This document shows, one piece after another, positions 34,349 to 45,470 of a stretch of DNA of 64,000 nucleotides; the stretch's first letter is position 1; each line of letters begins with the position of its first letter. The translations under genes and the position numbers were made by a program. The stretch spans positions 4,679,254 through 4,743,253 of the forward strand of contig JAEVLN010000001.1 of the NCBI GenBank assembly GCA_018350325.1. Direction: 5' to 3'. The notes beneath the pieces were generated by a model. It did not search any database, was not told the DNA's origin, and was given only the letters and a program-made list of their open reading frames with translations. Origin of the DNA: Globodera rostochiensis. Taxonomy: Eukaryota; Nematoda; Chromadorea; Rhabditida; Heteroderidae.

Positions 34349-35760
34349 TTAAACTGTGCAATAACAACCCACGGAAAAAGGCACCCGAAACGGCTCCAAA
34401 GTGTGAATAAATGCGCTCCGATAACATTTGACAATATTTTGCACTAATCGCTTTTGTGCCATCGGATTCAAAGTGTTCAATTGGCTTAAAGCTTTTTTTA
34501 TTATAAAAATATTCTTCGGAAAATAAAACTTCGAGAAAATTTCATGAAGACAATCGGCCACTGGACGGCTGCAAGTGAGACTTTTTGGCTCCTGTTAATT
34601 GAAAAATGTACCAGAAGACGTGATCGACATTTTCGAATTATTTTTATAAATTCAAACAAAAAAATTTTATTCACTAAATTTAAGCAAAAATCCAAATCGA
34701 ATGTTTTCGATCGGTCCCAACTTTTCAAAGAATAGCGAAAATATTACGAAATTAATTCAACCTCAAAATTTCGCCAAAGAATCGGAAGTTTGAGCAGCAC
34801 AAAATGGAGTTGATGGTGAATGTCGTCATCAACCGAATTTGTGGAGTCATAACGAAGGAGCAAATTAAATTTCTGTAAACATTGTAATTAAAAGCATAAA
34901 TCGCTGTCCAATTCCGTTAAACTTTCAAAACAAAAACCACCCAAAATAAGCCTAACTAACTTGTACACAAAATGGTTGCCCAATGTGCGGATTTTGGCGC
35001 AACAAATGGACGAATTTTTCGATTCGGTCGCTCAACCAATGGCCGATCAATTCCACGAGGGCGGGCCCCAATGATTCGGTGGTAATCGCAAAAACCACAA
35101 AATTGGCACAGAATTCCATGGAGTAATCAGCAAGAGGCAGCAAGAACTCATGCTTAAAAGGAGGGGGGGGGGGTAAATGAATAAAATTATAATTCTCAAT
35201 GAAATTACATTATTAAATTTAAATATAAATTGGAACCCATCGGTTTAAACAAATTTAATAAATGTTAAATTTTGCTGACAAGTCGATGATGGGCAGGCGT
35301 GATGACAAAACCTTCGACCAACTCGGCCACAATTTGCTCCATATAAGTACGCTTTAATTCGTCACTTTTGACCTAAAAAGTGTCTTTTTAAGCGTTTTTT
35401 TGTTCAAAAAAGCGATTAAAAATAGCCGTCATTACCTTACTAACCCAATGCGCAACATCTTCAAACAGCCCATAAACGGGGTATTGGGCGGCCAACGAAC
35501 AAAGTTTAACCAAAAATTGGACACGCGCCTCGTGCAAATGTGCCTAATTAATTAGACAACAAATTAAAGTCATTTAAACTTATAAAAGTGGCAATAAAAA
35601 AAGAAGAAATTGGCACAATAAACTTACTTCACCCTCACGCCCACAAAAAATTATTTCAAAGTGCAAATAGCGAAGTGCCGGGTCAGTTTCTCGCGCGACC
35701 TCCTCAAATTTGAGACAAAAATTAATTTGCTATCGAAAGAAACCTTTGAAAAGTAAGTGC
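34349..35760 (-). CDS. Unrecognised helical-repeat-like protein, multi-exon
   Basis: A series of short exons on the minus strand forms an all-helical, Leu/Val-rich protein. They include FCLKFEEVARETDPALRYLH (about 35730-35635), HLHEARVQFLVKLCSLAAQY and VYGLFEDVAHWVSK (35550-35450), YMEQIVAELVEGFVITPAHH (35350-35280), DYSMEFCANFVVFAITTESL and LVELIGHWLSDRIEKFVHLL (35130-34975). The last exon ends KCYRSAFIHTLEPFRVPFSV and GCYCTV-stop at 34349. Composition resembles HEAT/ARM or importin-like scaffolds, but no family is recognised and some joints are uncertain. It may be the 3' part of a larger gene that also includes the Q/RGG-rich exons at 36000-36975. Confidence 0.45.
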
Positions 35761-35999
35761 AAACAATGCCAAGCAGTCGAAGTCGTTGAAGATGGTTCAG
35801 TCGACATTGTCCTCGGCGCGTGGGTTCGATACTAAACTAAGTTTTTATTAAATTCTAAATTAAATCGCAAAAGAAGAAAATTTTGAAAAAAAACAAGAAA
35901 TTAAACCCTAATTAAAAATAAGTGCCAAACAAAAAAACAATAACAATAATTACAATTAATATTGTGGCATAATTTAGAGAATTAATTTAACCTCAAACA

Positions 36000-36975
36000 A
36001 AACAATTCGGCGTCAATGCATTTCTGAAGTTCCTTTTGTTTTGTTCGATTCCATCCCTTATGTTGAGGCTGTGCTCCCCACTGACGCACAAAATCTCCGA
36101 TCTAAACACTTTTGAAGTCCCTTATAATTTAGTATTCATGAACGATATTCAGGCATAAAATGGCAAATATTTCAACTCAAACATTTTGTCAAAATTCAAA
36201 AAACAGAATCGGATTCTATGGCCGGCCCTGAAAATTCTTATAAAACATATTTTTAAAAATTTCATAAGTGCCGCATCAGCCCTGGTTTTGTTGTTGGGAA
36301 GTCCAACTGCGCTAACAGGCCCGCCGGAAAAATTTTAATATTTTTGTTAAAAAAATTGGTCAGCATTTTTTAATTTTTAAATCATAAGGGTCCCCCCCCC
36401 CCTATGGGTTTTTTGACCCTCAGGGAACGGGCCTTTTGCACCTGTGAGAGGACGTCATTGGCACATTTAGGAAATTCCGCTGGCGAATTCACTGCTGTTA
36501 TGCCAGAAGTGTTGGGTTGCTGCGGCTGTTGTGTTGGTGGTTGTTGCACTGAAGGAGGTTGTGAAGCTGCAATTGGTACTGCAACTGCTTGAACTTGCTG
36601 TTGCTGACCTGGTGAAGTTTAAAAAAGAATTACACAGAATCAAAGAGCCATCTTTTTTGTGGGAGCGTAATGAAATAAAAGAATCCGTTTTAACCTGCTA
36701 CAACTTTTTGGTTAGGCCTCTGCTGCGGATGAAGGCCAGGCTGATGGGAATGGGGCTGCCGATGTTGGGGGCCATGGCCAACCGCACCGGCACGACCACC
36801 GCCCCTCAACATTTTGCCGCCTCTTCCGCCAACGCCCCCCCGACCGCCGCGATTGGCACTGTTCGATCTTTGCGGGTAAATGGCGCTGTTTTCGTCAAAT
36901 TGACTGCTGCTGCTGCTGCTACTACTCGAACGGCGTCTTCTGCGATTTCGGTTGGTTCTTGTGGATTTTGACCTT
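36000..36975 (-). CDS. Putative Q- and RGG-rich exons, unrecognised protein
   Basis: Reading leftward, an exon at about 36970-36692 encodes an Arg/Ser tract, FDENSAIYPQRSNSA, NRGGRGGVGGRGGKMLRGGG and a His/Pro/Gln stretch ending PNQKVVA. A phase-1 intron follows. The next exon (about 36618-36447) encodes GQQQQVQAVAVPIAASQPPS, many Gln/Pro, and EFPKCANDVLSQ. A further possible exon at about 36111-36005 encodes DFVRQWGAQPQHKGW and KELQKCIDAELF. Phases agree for the first two. RGG and Q/P tracts suggest an RNA-associated protein, but that is composition only. The G-rich repeats of this window also favour Gly/Arg, so caution is due. May join the helical exons at 34349-35760. Confidence 0.4.
36316..36413. 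repeat. Partial relative of the 2785-3253 MITE
   Basis: AGGCCCGCCGGAAAAATTTT and AAGGGTCCCCCC with a following TATGGGTTTTTT resemble the interior of the MITE at 3125-3190 (CGCCGGGAAAATTTTTGATT, AAGGGTCCCCCATATGG). No intact termini or duplication seen. Confidence 0.3.
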
Positions 36976-37085
36976 ACAAATTAACTTTTTTTTGGTTAAG
37001 TTCAATTTCGTCTAATTTGGTGTTTTATTCTTTGCCAAGATTAATTGAGTTGAAGTTTATGCAATGCTGATTTGTGAGAAAAGTA

Positions 37086-37519
37086 CTCGGGGGTTATCGA
37101 GATCGCTGATCACGAATATGACATTAATCCATCATATGACATCATCTAATTTATGATTTCAACATGATTTTTGCTATTTTCTACCACTACTGAGCATATA
37201 ATTGCAATCGCGGTCTTTTGCGACAAAAATTCTGCAAGAATTTGAAAATGAAGAACAAAGCGATGTTGGGGACACTTTGCGACTTGCTGCCAGGGTATAT
37301 GGACGAGTACATGTGGCGTCATTCAACGGAAAAAACTCGTTGAATTTATAATATTTTTGATCAGATTGCCCTTATGAGAGGTAATGTTTAATACGTCTTA
37401 TTTCTTTTCATGGACTTTTATTGCATTTTTGAAAAATTTTCAAAAAATCAGATGTTGAAAGCATAGATTATGATGCATCGATGTCATATTCGTGATCAGC
37501 GACCTCGATAGCCCCCGGG
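37086..37519. mobile_element. MITE-like element with long terminal inverted repeats
   Basis: The left end CTCGGGGGTTATCGAGATCG and the reverse complement of the right end CCCGGGGGCTATCGAGGTCG align, and identity continues through CTGATCACGAATATGACAT, giving about 45-50 bp of inverted repeat with few mismatches. Total about 434 bp, AT-rich interior, no transposase. No convincing target-site duplication was read, so the superfamily is open. Confidence 0.65.
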
Positions 37520-38599
37520 TGCTTCTTAGAATTGCATTAAACCTCCATTAAAAAAATCAGGACCGGTAAATGCAGGATTACCGTACTACCGTCTTAATGC
37601 ATTTGATCTTTTTACTTTTTTTCAAATGGGGGTGATTTGTTCGACCAATTGTTCGAATTCGGTTTAAGGATTCGACATACGCAAAACGGAGCTTGGATTT
37701 ATGTTCGAGTTTTTGTATATTCTTTTTTATGAGCTTTGTTGTCTAAAGGGAACGAGTCGAGGTAGGGAAACGAGTTGGCCGCATCCGGTCCGAAGGTCGA
37801 ATGTTTTATACTTTCTTTACCTAAACCGATTAGGCCGAACATAATACCAAATGAAAGCATGCGATTTAGCGTTATCATTAATCGATTGCGCGTGGACAAT
37901 GCAAAGAAATGGCCACAAAATTGCCATTTCTGGCCATAACTAATTTTCATAATTATCAAATCGCTTAGTTTTTGATTGTTAACTGCTTCTTCTCAGCGAG
38001 AGCTTTCATTTGGTATACTGCTCGACCAAGTTAGGTCAGGTTACAGAAAGTTATAAGGCTTTGGACCTTCGGTGACAATTCGACCTCGGACCGGTGGGCC
38101 TTGACGGTAGGGTCCGGACGGGCGCCCGGACGAAAAAAAAAGCCGGCCCGGCCCTAACCGGATTATCCGAACCCTAATTGGCGGGAAATAAGCGCGAGTA
38201 TAACTTGACATGTAAAAGCTTTGAAAGTTTCTACCTTTTCAAATCAGACGCTGAAATGATGATTGAATTCAAAGGTGGAATCATCATCATAAAGTAATTA
38301 GTAATCGTTCAGGAATATGTAATCAATATTTTGCCAAAAGCAATGATTTAAATCCGACGGCGCCAAATCTTTACAAAAATTGGCAATCTTTGTAACGAAA
38401 ATTGAAGCAAAAATTTAGAAGGTTAATGAATTAATTCAAAATTCATTTTTTGCGCGCATTTTAATTAAAAAAATATTTAAAATTTATTAACGATGTTCCT
38501 TTAAAGGGGGAACGCATGTGTTCACAATAGCCAAATTTGCATTAGAACCACCTAATTCGGCAGAAATCCACGGAATATTCCATTTTGAACCTTGGGGGT

Positions 38600-38655
38600 G
38601 GGGAGCATCAATTAGGGGGGGGAGCATCAATTAGGGGGGGGAGCATCAATTAGAC
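38600..38655. repeat. Short tandem repeat GGGAGCATCAATTAGG
   Basis: Three consecutive copies of a 23-bp unit (AGCATCAATTAG plus G run); the third lacks the trailing G run. Confidence 0.85.
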
Positions 38656-39018
38656 GTGCATCAAGCACAAAATGTTTTGGATGAAATTTTTTATCCAAAA
38701 ATGCACAGTAAGCAAAAGAAGAGAATATTTGTTGCATTTGCTCGACCAATTCATTCATTCGTCCGTTGTGGATTTGCGACGCGGAAACTATACTCTATCA
38801 GCGACCGCCCGCGGCCAAATTTTAGAGGAAAATTAATGTTTTTTAAAATATGAAAGTTTACCCCCTAAAAATTCCATGCCCCTTACAAATTAGGCACCTT
38901 TTTTTGTCCATAATCAATTAAAAAACGATGGTTGTGAAATTATTATTAACAAAATCTGATTAAAATTCATGATCATCATCACCCAGAAGCCATTTCGATT
39001 TCCAAACTCTCATAATTT

Positions 39019-39757
39019 CTACACGCCCTCCTTCACCAGCTGCACCATCTCCTGCTGCTTCATGCTGCTGCCGCGTGGCGTCCCCTTCCTGTCCATGTCT
39101 AATCCCTTTTCTCTCTGTTTCGCCTGTCCCATTGCCTCGCCCTCTTCGTTATGACCTCGGCTGAACTTTCTGATCATTAGAATGTTGGATAGGATGAGAA
39201 GAGTAATGATCAGAAGGAGAAGTGTCAACACGGTTAGGAGGATACAAGGAAAGGAAAAAGCGACGCCTTGGGCGGAAATTATGGGGAAAAAAGTGGAAAG
39301 CTCCGCCGAATCCCCCCGACGCCGCAACGACTCTTCCAGCTGAACAATGCGCGAGTTCAGGCTGGACAGTGCAGCTGAGAGACGCGCGTTCTCTTCTTCA
39401 ACCTGAAAGAATGCCGCAGGACACACAAATATCGTTTAGGAAGTCACAGGGACTAGACGATTGATTGCCTGTTTAAACAGGTTCCGCACGTCTCTTTCGA
39501 ATCTCTCAACTAACTCATAAAGCTCTTTGAGAGAGTACGGCTCCTTAGTGTTGTGAAAGGTCATCAAGAGTTTGCCATCGCAGAATAGAGAAAACCTTTG
39601 ATTTAACAAATTCGGTTGTGGTCGGAGTCGTCGACAAAATGCGTGAGGTGTTAAGTGGCAGAGAAGTTTCGACATTCGACGAAGAAGTACGGACGAAGAG
39701 GTAGAAGAAGAACAGTGTAAGGGTTGGAGTGAGAGGATGAATGATTTTCCGGGACAT
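39019..39757 (-). CDS. Predicted type-I membrane protein with extracellular coiled coil, unrecognised
   Basis: ATG 39757 starts a signal peptide (IIHPLTPTLTLFFFYLFVRT) followed by a Ser/Thr-rich stretch (RILSTTPTTTEFVKS). After a short intron of about 52 nt comes EPYSLKELYELVERFERDVR and NLFKQ. A second intron would use a GC donor (CAG|GCAATC) and a TTTCAG acceptor, joining VEEENARLSAALSSLNSRIV and QLEESLRRRGDS, a continuous coiled coil. A single strong transmembrane helix (CILLTVLTLLLLIITLLILS) and a basic cytoplasmic tail ending QEMVQLVKEGV-stop complete about 210 residues. The coiled-coil register runs across both joints. No family recognised; possibly nematode-specific. A retained-intron frame is the alternative near 39600. 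Confidence 0.55.
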
Positions 39758-40300
39758 TTGAATATTCAAAATTGAAATGTTGGGTCCAATTGACAGACGA
39801 AGCCGCGGGGGTAGACGTTGCGAGGTGCGGAAAGTCCAAGGCTTTTGGGCAAAATGAGGCAGGTTAAAATGCATGGAGAGGGAGGGGGGGGGGGGGAATT
39901 GGCGATGGACGGACGCAGGCTGCTGCCTGGCACTGCTTGAAGTTGTGCCGCCTCGCAGCCGGGCGGGTGAACAATGAATGAATAATGGATGAGTTAGTTG
40001 GCTGTGGTGGTGGTGATGGTGACACGGCAACAACTTAACTAATGGATTCAAATAGTCGGAGGCGAAATAAAGGTCGGTAAATTAAAGGCGTAAGGACTTT
40101 TGTGAACTTTTAAAAAATCGGATTTTAAAGGCGAAACAGCAAAAAAACAAACGGCGCAGATTAGAGACCAGACAAAACCCATAAATCGTGGTGACCACCG
40201 GTCAACCCAAATTGCAAAAATAATTAGTGGTTGGTCAGTTGGTAACCTCCGATCCCGATTAACCTAATTATTCATTAAAACAAACTCACTCGGTCCTGAC

Positions 40301-40395
40301 CAGTGATGTCCCGGTTCCATTTTTTCTGGCGGTTCCGGGAACCGGTTCCAGGAACCGCGGTTCCGGTTCCTGGAACCGGAACCGGGACATCACTT
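40301..40395. mobile_element. 95-bp hAT-type MITE with target-site duplication
   Basis: The ends are CAGTGATGTCCCGGTTCC and the complement of AAGTGATGTCCCGGTTCC, differing only at the outermost base. They are flanked by an exact 8-bp duplication GTCCTGAC at 40293-40300 and 40396-40403. CAGTG termini with an 8-bp duplication fit hAT. The interior is made of further GGTTCC/GGAACC repeats, so the whole element can fold into a hairpin. Confidence 0.85.
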
Positions 40396-40445
40396 GTCCT
40401 GACGTGATTTTGACTGACCCGCCCGACCAACCCATCTTTAGTAAT

Positions 40446-40563
40446 TAGGGATGCTCGAGAGTCTCGGACCCGAACCGAGAAGGTTTTTTGGGTCTCGGTC
40501 TCGAGTCTCGGGGTCATTTCTCGGTCTTGACTCTCGGTAAATTTCAAGTCTCGAACATTCCTA
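40446..40563. mobile_element. Possible MITE with TAGGRATGYTCGAGA ends
   Basis: The left end TAGGGATGCTCGAGA and the reverse complement of the right end TAGGAATGTTCGAGA match at 13 of 15 positions. The interior is made of GTCTCGG-like repeats. It lies 50 bp from the 95-bp hAT element. No target-site duplication identified. Confidence 0.5.
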
Positions 40564-42244
40564 TATGATACAAATTTGTAAAAAATGCCACTTTTTCACA
40601 CTTTTGTAATTAATGTCTTTTATAAATTTAGATCAAAGAAGTCTTTAAGAAATTTGAAGGGTTTTTGTGAAGGAATTATCGATTGAGAGGGGGGGGGCTG
40701 TTTTGTTCCTCCGGCAGCAGGCAATACGTATCTCTCCTCTCTATTTCTCCCACATTTTTAGCTTTCCTGCAAATTCCCCAAAGCATAAAAGCCAAAATTC
40801 GTTTTGCCGAGCAAAGCTTCTTAAAACTTTTAATGAGCTCAAATTGATACATATTCTTTTTGTGATTATAAATAGGCCGATTTAATAACGACTGAACTCC
40901 GGAATCAATCGATTTATGAGGGGAGAATCATATCGGTAAATTGTGCCCATCCTTTGGCCTTCCCATTTGGACACATTTGGCCTCGTATAAATTATTCCCA
41001 AAAGACTGTCGGCCGCCCATCCCTCCGGCGTCGTTTCTTCTTTTGCTTTGTCATCCATCCCCCCCCCCGGCTATTTTAAAATAATACCGATGTGAGAGGC
41101 ATTTCCATCCATCAAATCCTTTTTTCTTCCAAATGTATAAATAAATCCCCCCCCCCCGCTTTATATTTTTTGATTGTGTAACAAACTCTCTAAACAACAC
41201 AAATATATTTTCAAATTCATCTCCATCCTTTTTCTTTCCTTATCGCCTAATGTCGTTCCCATCAAAATGTCCTGCATTGTTGCGCCAGCAGATGGCCAAT
41301 GATATCGCAATTTTTTTGAGAATTGAGTGCTTCACTTCTGCTGGGTAAAACTAGCAAAATTAAGCATTTGCTTCGGAATTTCGGAAGTTATTTTAAATAT
41401 TTTTAAATTATACTGAATGTAAAAAATATTTTAATTAGAGCCGATGGATGGCCTTTGCTGACCCCTGCGGCGCCACTGGTTACCTTCAGCCAGCCAGCCA
41501 TTCATAATTGTCCCCCCCCCCCCACAATTATAACATCGGTTGGAATCAAAATTAGCCATTAATTCTATTTATATCTCAAATGACTTTTGTCTTTTTTCAA
41601 TTTGCGGATTTTCAAAGCCGGATTTAAAATTTGGCTGCCTCAAATTATTCACGTTTTAAAGGCACCGCGACAAAGAAAAAGTTGATTTATACCCTAATTT
41701 GTAAGTAATATTCGATAAAGACGGAAATTATTTTACCATTTAATGCAAAAACCTTGGGAAAATAAATAATGTTCATTGATTTGTGTTTGTTTTTTCCTTT
41801 TAAGAGAATCTTCGAATGCAGCAAAATGCAGGGGAATAAACAAACAAATTTTGATGGTGGCGCTAATCACGCAAATAAAAATTGCGCAAAAAAAAAGGGG
41901 GGGGGAAATGGCTTTTTCTTCAAATAATATCATTTTTCAAAAAGGGAAATGGTCGGAATTTTGAACACTTTTGTTTGCTAAGCTTAGCCAGGCCTAAAGA
42001 TTATAGAACTCTTCGACAGAAAGCGATGTTCAACGGCGGCAATTTAAAAAGGTTACTGTATTGGTGCAATTGCCATATGGCCGAACCGAAAATGCAAATG
42101 AATTGGGAAAGGTTAAATTCGACACAAAGACAGCGACCGATGAAATGTGGGGGGCGGCGGATGTTTGTCGAACACAAAGGAAAAATTTCAAAAGAATTTC
42201 CCTGGCGAAAATGGACTAGGCAAAAGAAGTAATGCTAATAAGTC

Positions 42245-43045
42245 CGGCGCCCAATTCCCCCCCCCTTCCCCCAGACCCCTCCTCCCGACCCCTCCCCTCT
42301 TCCCACCCCCCGCTTCCCCCAGACCCCTCCTCCCGACCCCTCCCCCCCCCCCCTTCCCATCCCCCGCTTCCCCCCCCCTTCCCCCAGACCCCTCCTCCTC
42401 CTGACCCCTCCCCCCTTCCCACCCCCCGCTTCCCCCCCTTCCCCCAGACCCCTCCTCCTGACCCCTCCCCCCTTCCCACCCCCCGCTTCCCCCTCCCCCC
42501 CCAGACCCCTCCTCCTGACCCCTCCCCCCTTCCCACTCCCGCTTCCCCCTCCCTTCCCAGACCCCTCCTCCTGACCCCTCCCCCCTTCCCACCCCCCGCT
42601 TCCCCCCCTCTTCCCAGACCCCTCCTCCTGACCCCTCCCCCCTTCCCACCCCCGCTTCCCCCTCCCTTCCCAGACCCCTCCTCCTGACCCCTCCCCCCTT
42701 CCCACTCCCGCTTCCCCCTCCCTTCCCCCACCCCTCCTCCTGACCCCTCCCCCCTTCCCACCCCCCGCTTCCCCCTCCCTTCCCCCACCCCTCCTCCTGA
42801 CCCCTCCCCCCTTCCCACCCCCGCTTCCCCCTCCCTTCCCCCAGACCTCCTCCTGACCCCTCCCCCCTTCCCACTCCCGCTTCCCCCTCCCTTCCCCCAG
42901 ACCTCCTCCTGACCCCTCCCCCCTTCCCACCCCCCGCTTCCCCCTCCCTTCCCCCAGACCCCCTCCTGACCCCTCCCCCCTTCCCACCCCCTGCTTCCCC
43001 CTCCCTTCCCCCAGACCCCCTCCCGACCCCTCCCCCCTCCCGACA
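42245..43045. repeat. C-rich minisatellite of about 57-bp units
   Basis: About 14 copies of a unit combining CCCAGACCCCTCCTCCTGAC, CCCTCCCCCCTTCCCAC and CCCCGCTTCCCCCTCCCTT. Units vary in C-run length and in the presence of AGA. It spans 0.8 kb of intergenic DNA and creates open frames in all phases. Confidence 0.95.
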
Positions 43046-43541
43046 TATGTGTATTATATACAAATGCAGTCAATTCCCAGCTCCATTCCCTTTCAGTTGT
43101 CCCATTTATTATCTTTCCTTATCCGTTCAAAATATGCAAAGATCACAACTTGTGATTGGGCCCCCCCCCCCCCCCTCTTCGTTCCGCCATTTCGTTAGAG
43201 GCCGATAAATAAATAAATATGCAATTTTAAAAAAGTATTTTCCCCGAGATCCATATTTTCCACTCCCGGCTACTGCTGCCAATCTTATTTAATTTATTGT
43301 TAGCAACTGCCACTCCTCGACTCTTTCGAGGTCATTCGGCAATTAATGATTTCACTCACAAGCAACACTCAAATTGAGTCTGTCCTCCCACTCCGCCTGC
43401 TGCCGTAGCCCCTCCTCCCCTCTGGGACGGATAATGTTGCCCAATGATTGCGAAGGGACCGTCCACCATCATTTTTCATTGCGACTCATTTCATTTTGGC
43501 GTATAGGGAGGAGGAGATCAATCACTCCCCTCTCCTCTAAT

Positions 43542-43690
43542 CCCCCCCCCCCCCACCCCCCCCCTCCCCTCCCCCTATTCCCCCCCTCCCCCTATTCCCC
43601 CTCCCCCCCCCCCCCATTCCCCCCCCCCTATTTCCCCCCCCCCCCTTCCCCATTCCCCCCCTCCCCCTATTCCCTCCCCCCCCTATTCCC
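43542..43690. repeat. Poly-C low-complexity tract
   Basis: Near-pure C runs interrupted by TATT or CATT every 15-25 bases (CCCCCTATTCCCCC pattern). Confidence 0.85.
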
Positions 43691-44612
43691 CCCGTCACTC
43701 CGTCTGTGCTGCGTCCTCTCAGTCATCACCTTTTTCTTTCCTCATCCAAACATATCATCATTCAAAGTTTCTTTCGTTCAATTTGAAATCTTCTAAATGA
43801 AAACCATCAAATCATTCATTACGGGCATTTCCTCCAGGAAGTTTTGGCAAAATTTTGTTTTTGATTATTTTGATGTTTAACGTAGAGTTGTCACCCGACG
43901 TCGGGGTTGAGTTCGGGGTCGGGGTTGGGACTGTCGGGATCGGGATTACCCAAATCGTCGGGGTTCAGGGTTTTTTTTTCATTAATAATAACTTTCAATC
44001 TTCATACTTTCATTTTCGCACTCGACGTTAAAGCAAAAATGACCAAAAGGGTTCTCCGATGGTCCCGGTTTCGAGATTGGCAAAACTCGGATCGTGTTTC
44101 CAAAAGTTGATCTGTCCCTTTTTATTTTTTAGATTCGTATCATTTCAAATGATACAAAAATATGTTTTGGGTGGATTTTGTCACTTAATGAATGCAAAAA
44201 TTTGACCTGACAACTTAAAATGACTGCAATTCGCGGAGTTTCTTAAAATCTGTTAATGAGACAGTGATCAATGGACCCCCCGCCTCTTTTGTAGATAGAA
44301 TTGACTAATTAACTTTTCTCGGGTCATCCATCAAGTGTCATTACGTTTGTTCCAAATCAAAATGACCCATTTTTAATACAAAATGCCCCCAGGCGAAAAG
44401 ACAAATTCACCCGCACTTCATCCATCATATCGCTCTTCTCAGACCAAAAAATGTCCATTCTTCACTTCTGCCGTTCCAGGTGCATAAATGCGGTTATCGT
44501 AAGGAGCTAAGCCACACAATTTGTCCGGCTTTCTTTTGCCGCTGCTGCCCCCATCATCCCCACCACCGACTTCTCCAAAATTCACCAATTCGTCTCCTAC
44601 ACAAATTCCTTT

Positions 44613-45470
44613 ATGCTTCCATCAAACTTCTTTTCATCTTCAAGCAGAACACCGGCAAAACTTCCCGACAGTCTGCTGCGGAACTGTCCCATTGCACTTC
44701 GGTTGAACAACCGGATAATTTGCAAACCCCCCATAATAGAGGATGGAAATCAGCAACAACAAATCGATGACAATTCTAGTAGTTGTTCATCTGAACAGTT
44801 GGAGCTGGTTGATGAAGTAACAGAGGAAGAAGAAACGATGCTCGAAAACGGAGAAGGGAGTGATGGTGAAGCTAATCTCAACTCACAGAACAACTCGGAG
44901 TTGACTGAAGTTGATGCAGCAAGTGAAGCATCTGAAGAAAGCGTTTTGTACCACAACGAAAGGGTGGAAAACGTAGTGGAAAGCCGAAGTAACACAGCTG
45001 CGGGTGAAGATGTAACCGCAATTGACACGACGTTCTCACTCTCAGCGATGGAATCGCAGACAAAGCGCCCAAGGCGCATTCAGGAGTATAACCGCAAAGA
45101 CAGACCAAAGCCCAGTGATCCACGGCAAAAAAGGAAAAGCACAGAAACGGGAAGGAACAGCAAGGAGAACGAACAAACAGCTTTGCCTGACAATAATTGG
45201 AGAATGGCACTGGCAACTGCCGTCTTGGACCTGCCCCAATTCGCAATAGAGCGTCCACATGGAACGGAGGACAGTGGAAAAAAGGATGAGCAAGAGCGAG
45301 AAGAAGCAGGAGAGCAGGCACCAGAAAAAAACAATCAAAAAATGCCTGATGAAGCGGGACAACAACAACAACAACAGCATCAGCAACAACAACAAGGACG
45401 AGGAGAAAGCCAAAACGGAGGCACGCTTTTTAAATCGCATTTAATATTTAACTGTTTTTGGGTGGTTTAA
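44613..45470 (+). CDS. Acidic, Gln-rich protein, unrecognised
   Basis: Single open frame of 285 codons from ATG 44613 with biased but non-repetitive composition. An N-terminal basic segment is followed by an acidic stretch (ELVDEVTEEEETMLENGEGS), then SLSAMESQTKRPRRIQEYNR and KDRPKPSDPRQKRKS, a candidate nuclear localisation signal. Next come NNWRMALATAVLDLPQFAIE, a charged EQEREEAGEQAPEKNNQK stretch and a polyQ/His run. The terminal GTLFKSHLIFNCFWVV-stop may be read-through into non-coding DNA if an unseen intron exists. A possible polyadenylation signal AATAAA is at about 45701. Looks nuclear by composition. No domain recognised; upstream exons cannot be excluded. Confidence 0.5.
   Translation: MLPSNFFSSSSRTPAKLPDSLLRNCPIALRLNNRIICKPPIIEDGNQQQQIDDNSSSCSSEQLELVDEVTEEEETMLENGEGSDGEANLNSQNNSELTEVDAASEASEESVLYHNERVENVVESRSNTAAGEDVTAIDTTFSLSAMESQTKRPRRIQEYNRKDRPKPSDPRQKRKSTETGRNSKENEQTALPDNNWRMALATAVLDLPQFAIERPHGTEDSGKKDEQEREEAGEQAPEKNNQKMPDEAGQQQQQQHQQQQQGRGESQNGGTLFKSHLIFNCFWVV

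Larger units (their letters stand above)
36976..39018. other. Intergenic region with MITE-like repeats
   Basis: About 2 kb without supported exons. Contains a long inverted-repeat element (37086-37519), a 15-bp inverted pair ATACCAAATGAAAGC/complement at about 37846 and 38003, a GC-rich CCGGACGGGCGCCCGGAC block near 38115, and three tandem copies of GGGAGCATCAATTAGG at about 38600-38655. Confidence 0.5.
39758..44612. other. Long repeat-rich intergenic region
   Basis: Almost 5 kb without supported exons. It holds two small MITE-like elements (40301-40395, 40446-40563), AT-rich DNA, a C-rich minisatellite (42245-43045), poly-C tracts (43142-43175, 43542-43690) and a GGGGTTSGGGRTCGGG-type patch at about 43890-43970. 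The proline-rich and Gly/Arg-rich frames of up to 291 codons at 42.2-43.1 kb are repeat artefacts. Confidence 0.55.

Noticed and set aside
41882..42232. 116-codon plus-strand frame MRKKKGGGKWLFLQ...
   Set aside because: Begins in an A/G-run region, shows no domain-like pattern, and no splice or neighbour support.
42188..43073. Minus-strand Gly/Arg/Glu-rich frames of 250-291 codons
   Set aside because: Open in three frames because the unit is C-rich and lacks stop codons; no start context or splice structure.
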